Position numbers and translations under genes: made by a program
Part shown: piece by piece, positions 41,623-50,362 of the stretch
Position numbering within the stretch: position 1 is the stretch's first letter
Layout: each line of letters starts with the position of its first letter
The notes under the pieces: generated by a model
Database searches by the model: none
Told to the model about the DNA's origin: nothing
The model's input: the letters and a program-made list of their open reading frames with translations, nothing else
NCBI RefSeq assembly: GCF_900110425.1
Contig: NZ_FODS01000003.1
Coordinates: 124,001 to 188,000 of the forward strand
DNA: 64,000 nt
From: Salinihabitans flavidus
GTDB taxonomy: Bacteria > Pseudomonadota > Alphaproteobacteria > Rhodobacterales > Rhodobacteraceae
Direction of reading: 5' to 3'

Positions 41623-43068
41623 CTATTTATCGAGGTGTTTGCGAAGCCGCGAGGGCGTGGATTTCTTGCGCCCCTTGTAAGGATTCCTGTCCCCCTGCCC
41701 CCGCATCGTGAGACGAATGGGTGTGCCGGGCATGTCGAAATCGTCACGAAGCCCGTTCACGAGGTAACGTGAATAGCTTTCGGGCATCTTGTCGGGCTGA
41801 GAGCACATGACGACAAAGCCCGGCGGCCGGGTCTTGGCCTGAGTCATGTAGCGCAGTTTGATTCGGCGGCCTTGCGGCGCGGGGGGAGGATGCGCCTCGA
41901 TCATGCCCGACAGCCAGCGGTTGAGCTTTGCCGTGCTCACCCGGCGGTTCCAGACATCATGCGCCCGCAGGATCGCATCTTGCAGCCGGTCCAATCCACG
42001 CCCCGTCTTGGCCGACACCGTCACCAGAGGCGCACCGCGCAACTGTGGTAAAAGCCGGTCGAACGCTTCTTTCAGCGCGCGCAACTTGCCCTGTTTGTCT
42101 TCTTCCACATCCCATTTGTTGACCGCCAAGACCACGGCGCGGCCCTCGCGTTCGGCCAAATCGGCAATCCGAAGATCCTGCTGCTCGAACGGTATCGCGG
42201 CATCAAGGAGCACCACCACCACTTCGGCGAATTTCACCGCCCGCAGCCCGTCGGAAACCGAGAGCTTTTCAACCTTGTCCTGCACCTTCGCCTTTTTGCG
42301 CATTCCCGCAGTGTCGAAAATGCGCATTGGGGTGTTGTCCCAGATTGTGGCCACGCTGATCGCATCGCGGGTAATTCCGGGTTCGGGCCCGGTCAGAAGG
42401 CGGTCTTCACCGAGAATCCGGTTGATCAGCGTCGATTTGCCCGCATTCGGGCGGCCGACCACCGCGATCTGAAGCGGTTTGGCAACGGTGGGCACCGGCG
42501 CTCCGTCGTTTTCGGGTTCCTCGGACACCTCGACATCGGTTTCCGGGGCGCTTTCCTGCTCACGCTCTTCAAAATCATCCGCAAGTGGCATCAGCACCGA
42601 ATAGAGATCATTGAGCCCCTCGCCATGTTCGGCGGACAGACGAATGGGCTCTCCAAGTCCTAGATTGTAGGCTTCCAGCACACCGGCATCGGCGGCGCTG
42701 CCCTCGCTCTTGTTGGCGGCGAGGATCACATGGGCGGACCGTTTGCGCAGGATTTCGGCGAACATCATGTCGATGGAGGTGATACCAGCGCGGGCGTCGA
42801 TCATGAACAGGCAAACGTCGGCCATATCCACCGCACGCTCGGTCAGCCGCCGCATCCGTCCCTGAAGGGAATCGTCGGTGGTGTCCTCAAGCCCTGCCGT
42901 GTCGATTACGGTAAACCGCAAATCACCAAGTCGCGCCTCGCCCTCGCGCAGATCGCGCGTGACCCCGGGCTGATTGTCCACCAGCGCCAGTTTCTTGCCC
43001 ACAAGGCGGTTGAACAAAGTGGATTTGCCCACATTCGGGCGCCCCACGATGGCGAGGGTAAAGCTCAT
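41623..43068 (-). CDS. der: ribosome biogenesis GTPase Der
   Basis: A 481-residue double GTPase needed for 50S assembly. G1 motifs are G-R-P-N-V-G-K-S-T (residues 8-16) and G-R-P-N-A-G-K-S-T (about 205-213). The G3 D-T-A-G and G4 N-K-x-D motifs follow in both domains (the first G4 reads N-K-S-E). A KH-like C-terminal domain is present. An acidic linker of about 30 residues separates the two. It is third in a yfgM-bamB-der arrangement. Confidence 0.97.
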   Translation of the reverse strand: MSFTLAIVGRPNVGKSTLFNRLVGKKLALVDNQPGVTRDLREGEARLGDLRFTVIDTAGLEDTTDDSLQGRMRRLTERAVDMADVCLFMIDARAGITSIDMMFAEILRKRSAHVILAANKSEGSAADAGVLEAYNLGLGEPIRLSAEHGEGLNDLYSVLMPLADDFEEREQESAPETDVEVSEEPENDGAPVPTVAKPLQIAVVGRPNAGKSTLINRILGEDRLLTGPEPGITRDAISVATIWDNTPMRIFDTAGMRKKAKVQDKVEKLSVSDGLRAVKFAEVVVVLLDAAIPFEQQDLRIADLAEREGRAVVLAVNKWDVEEDKQGKLRALKEAFDRLLPQLRGAPLVTVSAKTGRGLDRLQDAILRAHDVWNRRVSTAKLNRWLSGMIEAHPPPAPQGRRIKLRYMTQAKTRPPGFVVMCSQPDKMPESYSRYLVNGLRDDFDMPGTPIRLTMRGQGDRNPYKGRKKSTPSRLRKHLDK

Positions 43069-43118
43069 CGGTCACACTCCGTCACGATCCGAAAGTGCGG
43101 CGATACAGCAATTCACGC

Positions 43119-44432
43119 TCAACGGAAAGCGTGCAATTGCCCCTCGGCGCCCAGCACATAAAGCGTGCGCCCCGCCACAATCGGGTTGGAGGCCGCGCCA
43201 TCCGGAATCGGGGTATCGTAAAGCAGTGCGCCGGACTCGGGATCATAGCTGCGCAGACGCCCATCCGAAGAGGCGACAATCACCCGGCCGCCGGCGATGA
43301 CCGGGCCATAGTGCTCATGCATGGATTTCATACGGCGCGGGCGATCCTGCACGAAAAGCGGCAACTCCTGTTCCCAGATCACCTCTCCGTCACTGGCGTT
43401 GATCCGCACCAGCTTGTTACGCTCTGTCACCATGAAAAGAGAGCCTCCGGCAGGCCAGACCGGCGACAGCGTGCCGCGTTCAATCGTCCATTTGCGCTGG
43501 CCGGTATCGAGATCCATCGCCACAAGCCGGCCGGTATGGTTCGCCGCGTAGAGCGTGCCGCCGTCGATAACCGGATCACCCGAGATGTCTCCTACGGTGT
43601 TGATCGCGCGGCCCGGACGCTGGCCCGTAATGCTCACATTCCAAAGCCGTGTACCGCCCTCGCGGAATACGGCGTTCATCTCACCGGAACCAAAGCCAAA
43701 AATCGCAAGCCGGTCTGTCAGCGCCGGAGCGGTTGGGGCCTGAAGGCTGGCCACAGAGGGCAACGCGCCGAGACGCCAGTCCACCCGACCCGTCGCGGCA
43801 TCCACCGCCCACGCGGTTTCGTCCCCCGCCACGACATAAACGCGACCCTTGTAGAAGGTTGGGGTGGAATTGCCCACGGCGAGCAGCTTCTGCTCCCAGA
43901 TCACGTCACCCGTCGCCGGGCTCAAGGCCATCAGAACGCCGAACCCGGTAACGACATAGAGCCGACCGTCACCATAGCTGAAGCCGCCGGACGTCGCTTC
44001 GCCCCTGCGATCTTGCGGTGGCGTCATGTCGCGGAACCAAACCTGTTCGCCCGAGGTCGACGTTGCCACTAGCTGCGATTCGCTATCGAGGGTGAAGATT
44101 CGTCCATCGGCAACGATAGGATCGGTATTGAGCCTCTGCCGTTTGCCCATCCCCGATCCTACATCCGCGCTCCACTTCAATTTGGGCGTTTGGGACAGGG
44201 CCGGATGCGTGGTGCGGAATGCGGGTGTGCCAATACGGTGGGTCCAATTGGCGTTCACGCTCTGTTGCGCAAGCCGGATTGGTGCGGCGCGGTTCACGAT
44301 CTCGCCTTGCGCCGTGGCGGCCTCACCGCTGCGCAACTCCTCCCGTTCCCCAGGCAGGATGAATTGCGGTTCGGTGCATCCCGCGATCAGCACGGCCCCC
44401 GTCAGCGCCAGGATCCAGTTGTGATTTAGCAC
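43119..44432 (-). CDS. bamB: outer membrane assembly lipoprotein BamB
   Basis: A 437-residue PQQ-like beta-propeller lipoprotein. The lipobox L-I-A-G-C lies near residue 19 after a short hydrophobic signal. The propeller blades repeat patterns such as G-R-V-Y-V-V-A-G-D and G-x-L-Y-V/A from residue 90 to the end. BamB supports BamA in barrel folding. The GTG start at 44432 gives the normal lipoprotein signal; the longer frame upstream overlaps the preceding gene. Confidence 0.93.
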   Translation of the reverse strand: MLNHNWILALTGAVLIAGCTEPQFILPGEREELRSGEAATAQGEIVNRAAPIRLAQQSVNANWTHRIGTPAFRTTHPALSQTPKLKWSADVGSGMGKRQRLNTDPIVADGRIFTLDSESQLVATSTSGEQVWFRDMTPPQDRRGEATSGGFSYGDGRLYVVTGFGVLMALSPATGDVIWEQKLLAVGNSTPTFYKGRVYVVAGDETAWAVDAATGRVDWRLGALPSVASLQAPTAPALTDRLAIFGFGSGEMNAVFREGGTRLWNVSITGQRPGRAINTVGDISGDPVIDGGTLYAANHTGRLVAMDLDTGQRKWTIERGTLSPVWPAGGSLFMVTERNKLVRINASDGEVIWEQELPLFVQDRPRRMKSMHEHYGPVIAGGRVIVASSDGRLRSYDPESGALLYDTPIPDGAASNPIVAGRTLYVLGAEGQLHAFR

Positions 44433-44454
44433 GTCCTTGCCCCCTATCGGTAGC

Positions 44455-45123
44455 TCACTGCCCGGTGCCGGACCCGAGTTCGCCCCCAAGGGCCACAATC
44501 AACTGAGACGCGCGTCGACGCAAGCCCGGCGACACATTCGCGGCGTCCACGATCCCTTGCAGACGGGTCAGCGCCGCCTCGGTGCGGCCTTCTTCGACAT
44601 CCACAAGCGCAAGTTGTTCTTCGGCCAGAAGGGCGAGAGGCCCGCCCGAACTTGCCAGCGCCTCCATGCGGACCCGCCGCTCCTCCGGCGGCAGGCGCGT
44701 CCCTGCAGCCAGCACCGCCTTGAACGCGGCAATCTCACGGTAAATCTCCGGCGCCTCTCCGCTGGTCGATGCCACCGCACCAAGCGTCTCGGTGGCGGCC
44801 TCGGCGCGACCGGCCTCAAGCGCCTCGCCTGCGGCCAGCAGGTCCACAACGATCTGCGCCTCTTCGGACGGGGCGTCGAATGCGCCCAATGCCTCGGCGC
44901 GTGCGGCCGCATCATCACGGTCGAGCGCCTCCAGAAGTGCGTCCCCCGTAGCCTGCGCCTCCGCGCGATTCTCGCTTTTGCGGTATTCATTCCAGGCCGC
45001 GCCCCCGACGATGAGCAGGACCGCAAGAATGGCAATCCATCCATAGCGGCGGAACAACGCGAACAGACGATCCCGGCGGACCTCCTCGGTAACTTCCTGA
45101 ATAAAGCTGTCGGTTTCGCTCAC
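44455..45123 (-). CDS. YfgM-like tetratricopeptide membrane protein
   Basis: A 222-residue protein with a cytoplasmic N-terminus (S-E-T-D-S-F-I-Q-E-V-T-E-E-V), one membrane span (about residues 27-46: Y-G-W-I-A-I-L-A-V-L-L-I-V-G-G) and a TPR_21-type helical periplasmic domain. YfgM associates with the SecYEG/PpiD exit. The GTG start at 45123 follows AAGGGGGA. It precedes bamB and der, the conserved order. Confidence 0.85.
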   Translation of the reverse strand: MSETDSFIQEVTEEVRRDRLFALFRRYGWIAILAVLLIVGGAAWNEYRKSENRAEAQATGDALLEALDRDDAAARAEALGAFDAPSEEAQIVVDLLAAGEALEAGRAEAATETLGAVASTSGEAPEIYREIAAFKAVLAAGTRLPPEERRVRMEALASSGGPLALLAEEQLALVDVEEGRTEAALTRLQGIVDAANVSPGLRRRASQLIVALGGELGSGTGQ

Positions 45124-45231
45124 GCGGCTTCCCCCTTGATTTGCCTCCTCATAACCTGAAGACAGCAGCATGCCAAGGGCCGCCATCCCGCACTTGCGAG
45201 TGCTTGCACATGTGGCGGAAACGCCATAAAG

Positions 45232-45247
45232 TGAACCGATCAGTTCA
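45232..45247. promoter_or_regulatory. palindromic operator-like site before the RND operon
   Basis: TGAACCGATCAGTTCA is a near-perfect palindrome: arms TGAAC/GTTCA, centre GATC. It overlaps a possible -35 (TTCAGA, then a 16-base spacer and TATGCA). The form resembles TetR-family operators of efflux genes. No regulator gene is adjacent. Confidence 0.45.
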
Positions 45248-45325
45248 GAATTCGCGCTGACACCCTATGCATTCTTACGCAAAGCTACTAATTGCGCTCT
45301 CGAAACCTCGCAAGGACACCCCGAG

Positions 45326-46624
45326 ATGCGACTTGTTCCGGTCCTGACCGCCATCGTGGTTGTCGCGTTCCTCTACATGATCGTGGTGGAGCGGGATCGG
45401 CTTATAGAGTTTGCAGGCGGAGGCGCGGCGGAAAGTGCTGCGACGCAGCCTCAGGACGAGAGCGTCGCCCCTGACACGGCTGTGCCATCCGACAAAGGTG
45501 CGGTCGGTGTCATAGCGGTGAAATCCCGATCCCAGGTCACCGACAGCGCCGTGATCCTGCGCGGCCAGACCGAAGCGCTGCGCCAGGTGGACGTCATGGC
45601 CGAAACCTCCGGCAAGGTCGTTTCCGATCCGCTGCGCAAGGGTAGCGTCGTGGAGGAGGGCGATGTTCTTTGCAAACTCGATCCCGGAACACGGCGCATC
45701 AGTCTCGATGAGGCGGAGGCACGGCTTGCCGAGGTGCAGGCCCAAAAGGGAGAGGTCGAAGCCCGCATACCAGAGGCAGAGGCCCGCGTGGAAGAAGCAC
45801 GTGCACGGTTGGAAGAGGCAAGGATCAATGCCAACGCGGCGCAAAAGCTGAGTGAGAGTGGCTTTGCATCTCAGACCCGCGTCGCCAACACGAATGCCGC
45901 CAAGCGCTCCGCCGAGGCGGGGCTTGTCAGCGCGCAGGCCAGCCTGAAGGCCGCACGCGCCGGGATGGAAAGCCTGCAAGCCAACAAGCAGGCCGCCGAG
46001 GCCGCAGTGGCACGGGCGCAAACCGACATCGACCGGCTCACGATCAGGGCGCCTTTTGCCGGACTGCTTGAATCCGACACCGCGGAACTTGGTAGCCTGA
46101 TGCAGCCGAAGGGCGGCTCTGCACATTGCGCGACGATTATTCAGCTTGATCCGATAAAGCTGGTGGGCTTCGTGCCGGAAACGCAAGTGAACCGCGTGCA
46201 TGTGGGCGCGATGGCGGGTGCCCGACTCGCGGCGGGCGAACAGGATGTGCGTGGGCGTGTCATCTTTCTGTCACGCTCTGCCGATCCACAGACCCGCACC
46301 TTCCGGGTCGAGGTGGAAGTGGCCAATCCCGACATGGCCATCCGCGACGGGCAGACCGCGGAGATCATGATCGCCTCGGACGGCAAGAACGCGCATCTGG
46401 TGCCACAATCTGCGCTGACGCTAAATGATGAGGGCACGCTTGGTGTGCGCATTGTCGACAGCGAAAGCCGCGCCACTTTCGTCGCCGTCGATCTGATGCG
46501 AGACACGGTCGATGGCGCATGGGTCACCGGGCTTCCGGAGGAGGCCGATGTGATCGTCGTCGGGCAGGATTACGTCACCGAGGGAGTGCCCGTCGCCCCG
46601 CGCTTTCAGGAGCCCGGAAAATGA
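45326..46624 (+). CDS. RND efflux periplasmic adaptor (membrane fusion protein)
   Basis: A 432-residue HlyD/AcrA-type adaptor. An N-terminal membrane anchor (residues 2-18) is followed by a lipoyl-like half, then a long alpha-hairpin (about residues 125-225, rich in Ala, Glu and Arg). The second lipoyl motif I-R-A-P-F-A-G-L-L comes next, and beta-barrel domains follow. Its stop overlaps the start of the pump gene by four bases. Confidence 0.92.
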   Translation: MRLVPVLTAIVVVAFLYMIVVERDRLIEFAGGGAAESAATQPQDESVAPDTAVPSDKGAVGVIAVKSRSQVTDSAVILRGQTEALRQVDVMAETSGKVVSDPLRKGSVVEEGDVLCKLDPGTRRISLDEAEARLAEVQAQKGEVEARIPEAEARVEEARARLEEARINANAAQKLSESGFASQTRVANTNAAKRSAEAGLVSAQASLKAARAGMESLQANKQAAEAAVARAQTDIDRLTIRAPFAGLLESDTAELGSLMQPKGGSAHCATIIQLDPIKLVGFVPETQVNRVHVGAMAGARLAAGEQDVRGRVIFLSRSADPQTRTFRVEVEVANPDMAIRDGQTAEIMIASDGKNAHLVPQSALTLNDEGTLGVRIVDSESRATFVAVDLMRDTVDGAWVTGLPEEADVIVVGQDYVTEGVPVAPRFQEPGK

Positions 46625-49600
46625 ACAGGGTGGTGGACTGGGCCGCGACACGCGCCCGCATGGTGATCGCCTTCATCGTCCTTTCGATTGCGGTGGGCGG
46701 GTTCTCTTATTTCAACCTGCCGAAAGAAGGCGAGCCGGATATCGAAATTCCGGCGCTTTTCGTTTCGGTGCCCTTTCCCGGCATTTCGGCAGCGGATTCC
46801 GAAACGCTTCTGGTCAAGCCGATGGAAACTGAACTGGCCGATCTCGATGGCCTGAAGTCCATGACCGCCACAGCCGCCGAGGGCTACGCCGGGATTGCGC
46901 TCGAATTCGAGTTCGGATGGGACAAGTCGAAGATCATGGCCGATGTGCGCGAGGCCATGAACACCGCCGAAAGCAAGTTTCCCGACGGTTTCGAGAAATA
47001 TTCCATCAATGAAATCAACTTCTCCGAGTTTCCGATCATCATCGTCAATCTGACCGGCGCCGTTCCCGAACGCACGATGTTCCGCGTCGCGCGTGATCTT
47101 CAGGAGCGGCTGGAAGCCATGGACTCGGTGCTTGAGGCCGGGATTGCCGGAAACCGCGAGGAGATGCTCGAAGTGGTGATCGATCCGCTCCGGCTCGAAA
47201 GCTACAATGTCACCGCGGGGGAGCTGATCAACGTTGTGCAGAACAACAATCAGCTTATCGCCGCCGGAGAAGTCGAGACCGCGACAGGGAAGTTCGCTGT
47301 CAAGATTCCGTCGAGTTTCGACGAACCGCGAGACGTCTATGCACTTCCGGTCAAGACCAACGGGGATCGCGTGGTGACGCTCGGCGATCTGGCCGAGATC
47401 AACCTGACATTCGAGGATCGCACAGGCACGGCGCGTTTCAACGCGCAGAAGACCGTCGCGCTTCAGGTGGTGAAACGAAAGGGCTTCAACCTGATTGACA
47501 CCGCCGATGCGGTCAAGCGCGAGGTGGCCGAGGCCGAAGCCGATTGGCCCGAGGAACTCCGCGCGGCCGTGGAAGTTGGCACCTCCAACGATCAGAGCCG
47601 CATCGTCGGCTCCATGGTCAGTCAGTTGGAAGGCTCGGTGCTGACCGCCATCGCGTTGGTGATGATCGTCGTGCTCTCGGCACTTGGCAGTCGTGCGGCG
47701 CTTCTGGTGGGGTTTGCTATCCCGACCTCCTTCCTGTTGTGTTTCGCGCTGCTGGCCGCAATGGATGTGACGATATCCAACATCGTGATGTTCGGGTTGA
47801 TCCTCGCGGTGGGGATGCTGGTGGACGGGGCCATTGTCGTGGTCGAGTACGCCGACAAGCGTATCCGTGACGGGATCGGACCGATGCACGCCTATGTGGA
47901 GGCAGCCAAGCGGATGTTCTGGCCCATCGTCTCCTCCACCGCCACCACGCTTTGTGCCTTCCTGCCGATGCTGTTCTGGCCAGGCGTTGCCGGTGAATTC
48001 ATGGGGATGCTTCCCATCACGCTCATCTTCGTGCTGTCGGCGTCTCTTGTGGTCGCACTCATCTATCTGCCCGTGATGGGGGGCGTCTCCGGCCGGTTGA
48101 GCCGCCTGTTCCACCGCGCGTCCAATGGGCTGCGCGCGCGGTTGCCTTGGGTGGTGCGCGCGCTTCTGGTTCCGCCGTCTCTCTATCTCATCTTTCTCGG
48201 CGCCATGCAGACCCTTAACCCCGGGTATCTTTTCGGGGGCGAGGCGCCGATCGAGGGCCGGGCCGCGATCCTGCCGGGGATTGTCCTGTTCATTGCGGGC
48301 GCCTTTGCCGGGTCGATCACGCTCGACGCCGCCCGCATTCAGCGGCGGGTCAGGCGCATCCGGGCCGGTCGGCGGCTGTCACCCTTCGGTTGGCTGATCC
48401 GTGGTATCGCCTCCAATCCCATCATGCCGCTGGTGTCGATCGGCGCGGTCATCTTCGTCGTTGTCAGTGTTTTCGCGTATTTCGCCGAGAACAACCGCGG
48501 CGTGGATTTCTTTGTCGAAAGCGAACCGGAACAGGCCATCGTCTATATCCTCGCGCGCGGGAACCTGTCGTTGGAGCAAAAGGATTCGCTCATCCGCGAA
48601 GCCGAAGCGATCGTCCTGGATCATCCCGGGATCGAGACCGCCTTTGCCTTTGCGGGAGAAGGCGGGCTTGATGCCAACACCGGGGGCGCGCAACCGCCCA
48701 AGGAAACCATCGGCCAGATCCAGCTTGAGACGATACGGTGGGAAGACCGTCCCGACACGGTGGAGCCGTGGTTCACCGTACCCTTCACCGACTTCGTGGT
48801 GAATCGCAGGGTGAAAGACCCGGCGTATGATGGCAACCGCGTCATAGAGGAACTGACCGAGTCGCTTGGGCAAATCCCGGGCACCCGGATCGAAATCCTT
48901 GGCGCGGATCGCGGACCGTCGAGCGGCAAGCCTCTGCACCTGCGTGTCAAGGGCAACGACTGGGAGAGCCTGCTGGCTGCCGCCGAACAGGCCAGAAAGC
49001 GGTTCGAGGACACGCCCGGCCTTTTCCTGGTCGAGGACACCCGCCCCCTGCCCGGCATTGACTGGGAAATTGACGTGGACGTTGAGAGGGCGGGTCGCTA
49101 CGGCGCCGATGTGGCCACCGTGGGCGCGATGGTGCAGCTTGTCACCCGGGGCATCCTTCTCGATACAATGCGCGTCGATTCCAGCGACGAGGAGATCGAG
49201 ATCCGCGTGCGGCTTCCGGAACGGGACCGGGTCCTTTCGACCCTCGATTCGCTCAAGGTGCGCACAAATGACGGGTTGGTGCCGCTGTCCAACTTCATCA
49301 CCCGCGAACCTGTGCAAAGCCTCGCGGAGATCACCCGCGTGGGGCAGAAACGCTATCTCGATATCAAGGCCGACGTGTCCTCGGGCCAGACCGCTCTCAT
49401 CCCGCCCGACGGTGGTGAGCGCGTGGTCGTGTCCACATCCGAGTGGCAGGGCGATGAGGATTTGCGGGCGCGCTATCTCGATGAGGGGTACAGCGTGCAG
49501 CCGGTCAACGCCAACGAACGGATCGCGGCCCTGACCCAATGGCTCGAGACGGAGCCCCTGCCCCAAGGCATCGACTGGGAATGGAGCGGCGATCAGGAAG

Positions 49601-50334
49601 AGCAGGCCGACAGTCAGGCCTTCCTGATGAAAGCTTTCGCCGGGGCGTTGGGACTGATGTTCATCATCCTGCTGGCGCAGTTCAACAGCTTCTACAATTC
49701 GGTTCTTGTTCTTCTCGCGGTGGTTCTGTCCACCACCGGGGTTCTGATCGGAATGCTGGTGATGGAGCAGCCCTTTTCGATCATCATGACCGGCACCGGG
49801 ATTGTCGCGCTGGCGGGCATCGTGGTGAACAACAACATCGTGCTGATCGACACCTATCAGGAATACAGCCGCTACATGCCCCGGATCGAGGCCATCGTGC
49901 GCACCGCGCAGGACCGTATTCGCCCGGTACTTCTGACCACGATCACGACGATGGCGGGGCTTGCGCCGATGATGTTCGGTCTCAGCCTCGATTTCATCGG
50001 CGGCGGGTATTCCATCGACAGCCCCACCTCCCTGTGGTGGAAGCAACTCGCCACGGCCGTGGTGTTCGGGCTTGGCGTTGCCACGATGCTGACGCTGGTG
50101 TTCACTCCGTCGATGCTGGCGCTTCGGGTCTGGGCAGGACGCTATGCGATGTGGCTTGCCATGCTTCTGGCGCGGCTCTCGATGGGCCGGTCCAGCCGTG
50201 CCGCCCGTGACTGGGCGCTGCGCCGCGCGGCCAAGAAGGTCCGGCATCCCGAAATTCTGTGGGTCGATGAGACCGAGAAGAAAGCGAACGGCACATCCAC
50301 TCTCGCGGGCGCGAGACTGCGCGCGGCCGAATAG
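46621..50334 (+). CDS. RND efflux transporter, AcrB/HAE1-like with an extra insert
   Basis: A 1237-residue inner-membrane proton-driven exporter. The RND halves are recognisable. TM4 reads G-M-L-V-D-G-A-I-V-V-V-E (Asp402, Gly403) where AcrB has D407-D408, and TM10 reads V-V-N-N-N-I where AcrB has Lys940. It is about 190 residues longer than AcrB. Two additional hydrophobic segments (about residues 510-530 and 550-575) lie between the halves, and there is a basic C-terminal tail of about 80 residues. Its ATG overlaps the adaptor stop. No outer-membrane TolC partner is nearby. Substrate unknown. Confidence 0.92.
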   Translation: MNRVVDWAATRARMVIAFIVLSIAVGGFSYFNLPKEGEPDIEIPALFVSVPFPGISAADSETLLVKPMETELADLDGLKSMTATAAEGYAGIALEFEFGWDKSKIMADVREAMNTAESKFPDGFEKYSINEINFSEFPIIIVNLTGAVPERTMFRVARDLQERLEAMDSVLEAGIAGNREEMLEVVIDPLRLESYNVTAGELINVVQNNNQLIAAGEVETATGKFAVKIPSSFDEPRDVYALPVKTNGDRVVTLGDLAEINLTFEDRTGTARFNAQKTVALQVVKRKGFNLIDTADAVKREVAEAEADWPEELRAAVEVGTSNDQSRIVGSMVSQLEGSVLTAIALVMIVVLSALGSRAALLVGFAIPTSFLLCFALLAAMDVTISNIVMFGLILAVGMLVDGAIVVVEYADKRIRDGIGPMHAYVEAAKRMFWPIVSSTATTLCAFLPMLFWPGVAGEFMGMLPITLIFVLSASLVVALIYLPVMGGVSGRLSRLFHRASNGLRARLPWVVRALLVPPSLYLIFLGAMQTLNPGYLFGGEAPIEGRAAILPGIVLFIAGAFAGSITLDAARIQRRVRRIRAGRRLSPFGWLIRGIASNPIMPLVSIGAVIFVVVSVFAYFAENNRGVDFFVESEPEQAIVYILARGNLSLEQKDSLIREAEAIVLDHPGIETAFAFAGEGGLDANTGGAQPPKETIGQIQLETIRWEDRPDTVEPWFTVPFTDFVVNRRVKDPAYDGNRVIEELTESLGQIPGTRIEILGADRGPSSGKPLHLRVKGNDWESLLAAAEQARKRFEDTPGLFLVEDTRPLPGIDWEIDVDVERAGRYGADVATVGAMVQLVTRGILLDTMRVDSSDEEIEIRVRLPERDRVLSTLDSLKVRTNDGLVPLSNFITREPVQSLAEITRVGQKRYLDIKADVSSGQTALIPPDGGERVVVSTSEWQGDEDLRARYLDEGYSVQPVNANERIAALTQWLETEPLPQGIDWEWSGDQEEQADSQAFLMKAFAGALGLMFIILLAQFNSFYNSVLVLLAVVLSTTGVLIGMLVMEQPFSIIMTGTGIVALAGIVVNNNIVLIDTYQEYSRYMPRIEAIVRTAQDRIRPVLLTTITTMAGLAPMMFGLSLDFIGGGYSIDSPTSLWWKQLATAVVFGLGVATMLTLVFTPSMLALRVWAGRYAMWLAMLLARLSMGRSSRAARDWALRRAAKKVRHPEILWVDETEKKANGTSTLAGARLRAAE

Positions 50335-50362
50335 CGCCGCACCTGTGGTGGCGGCGGTCCCC

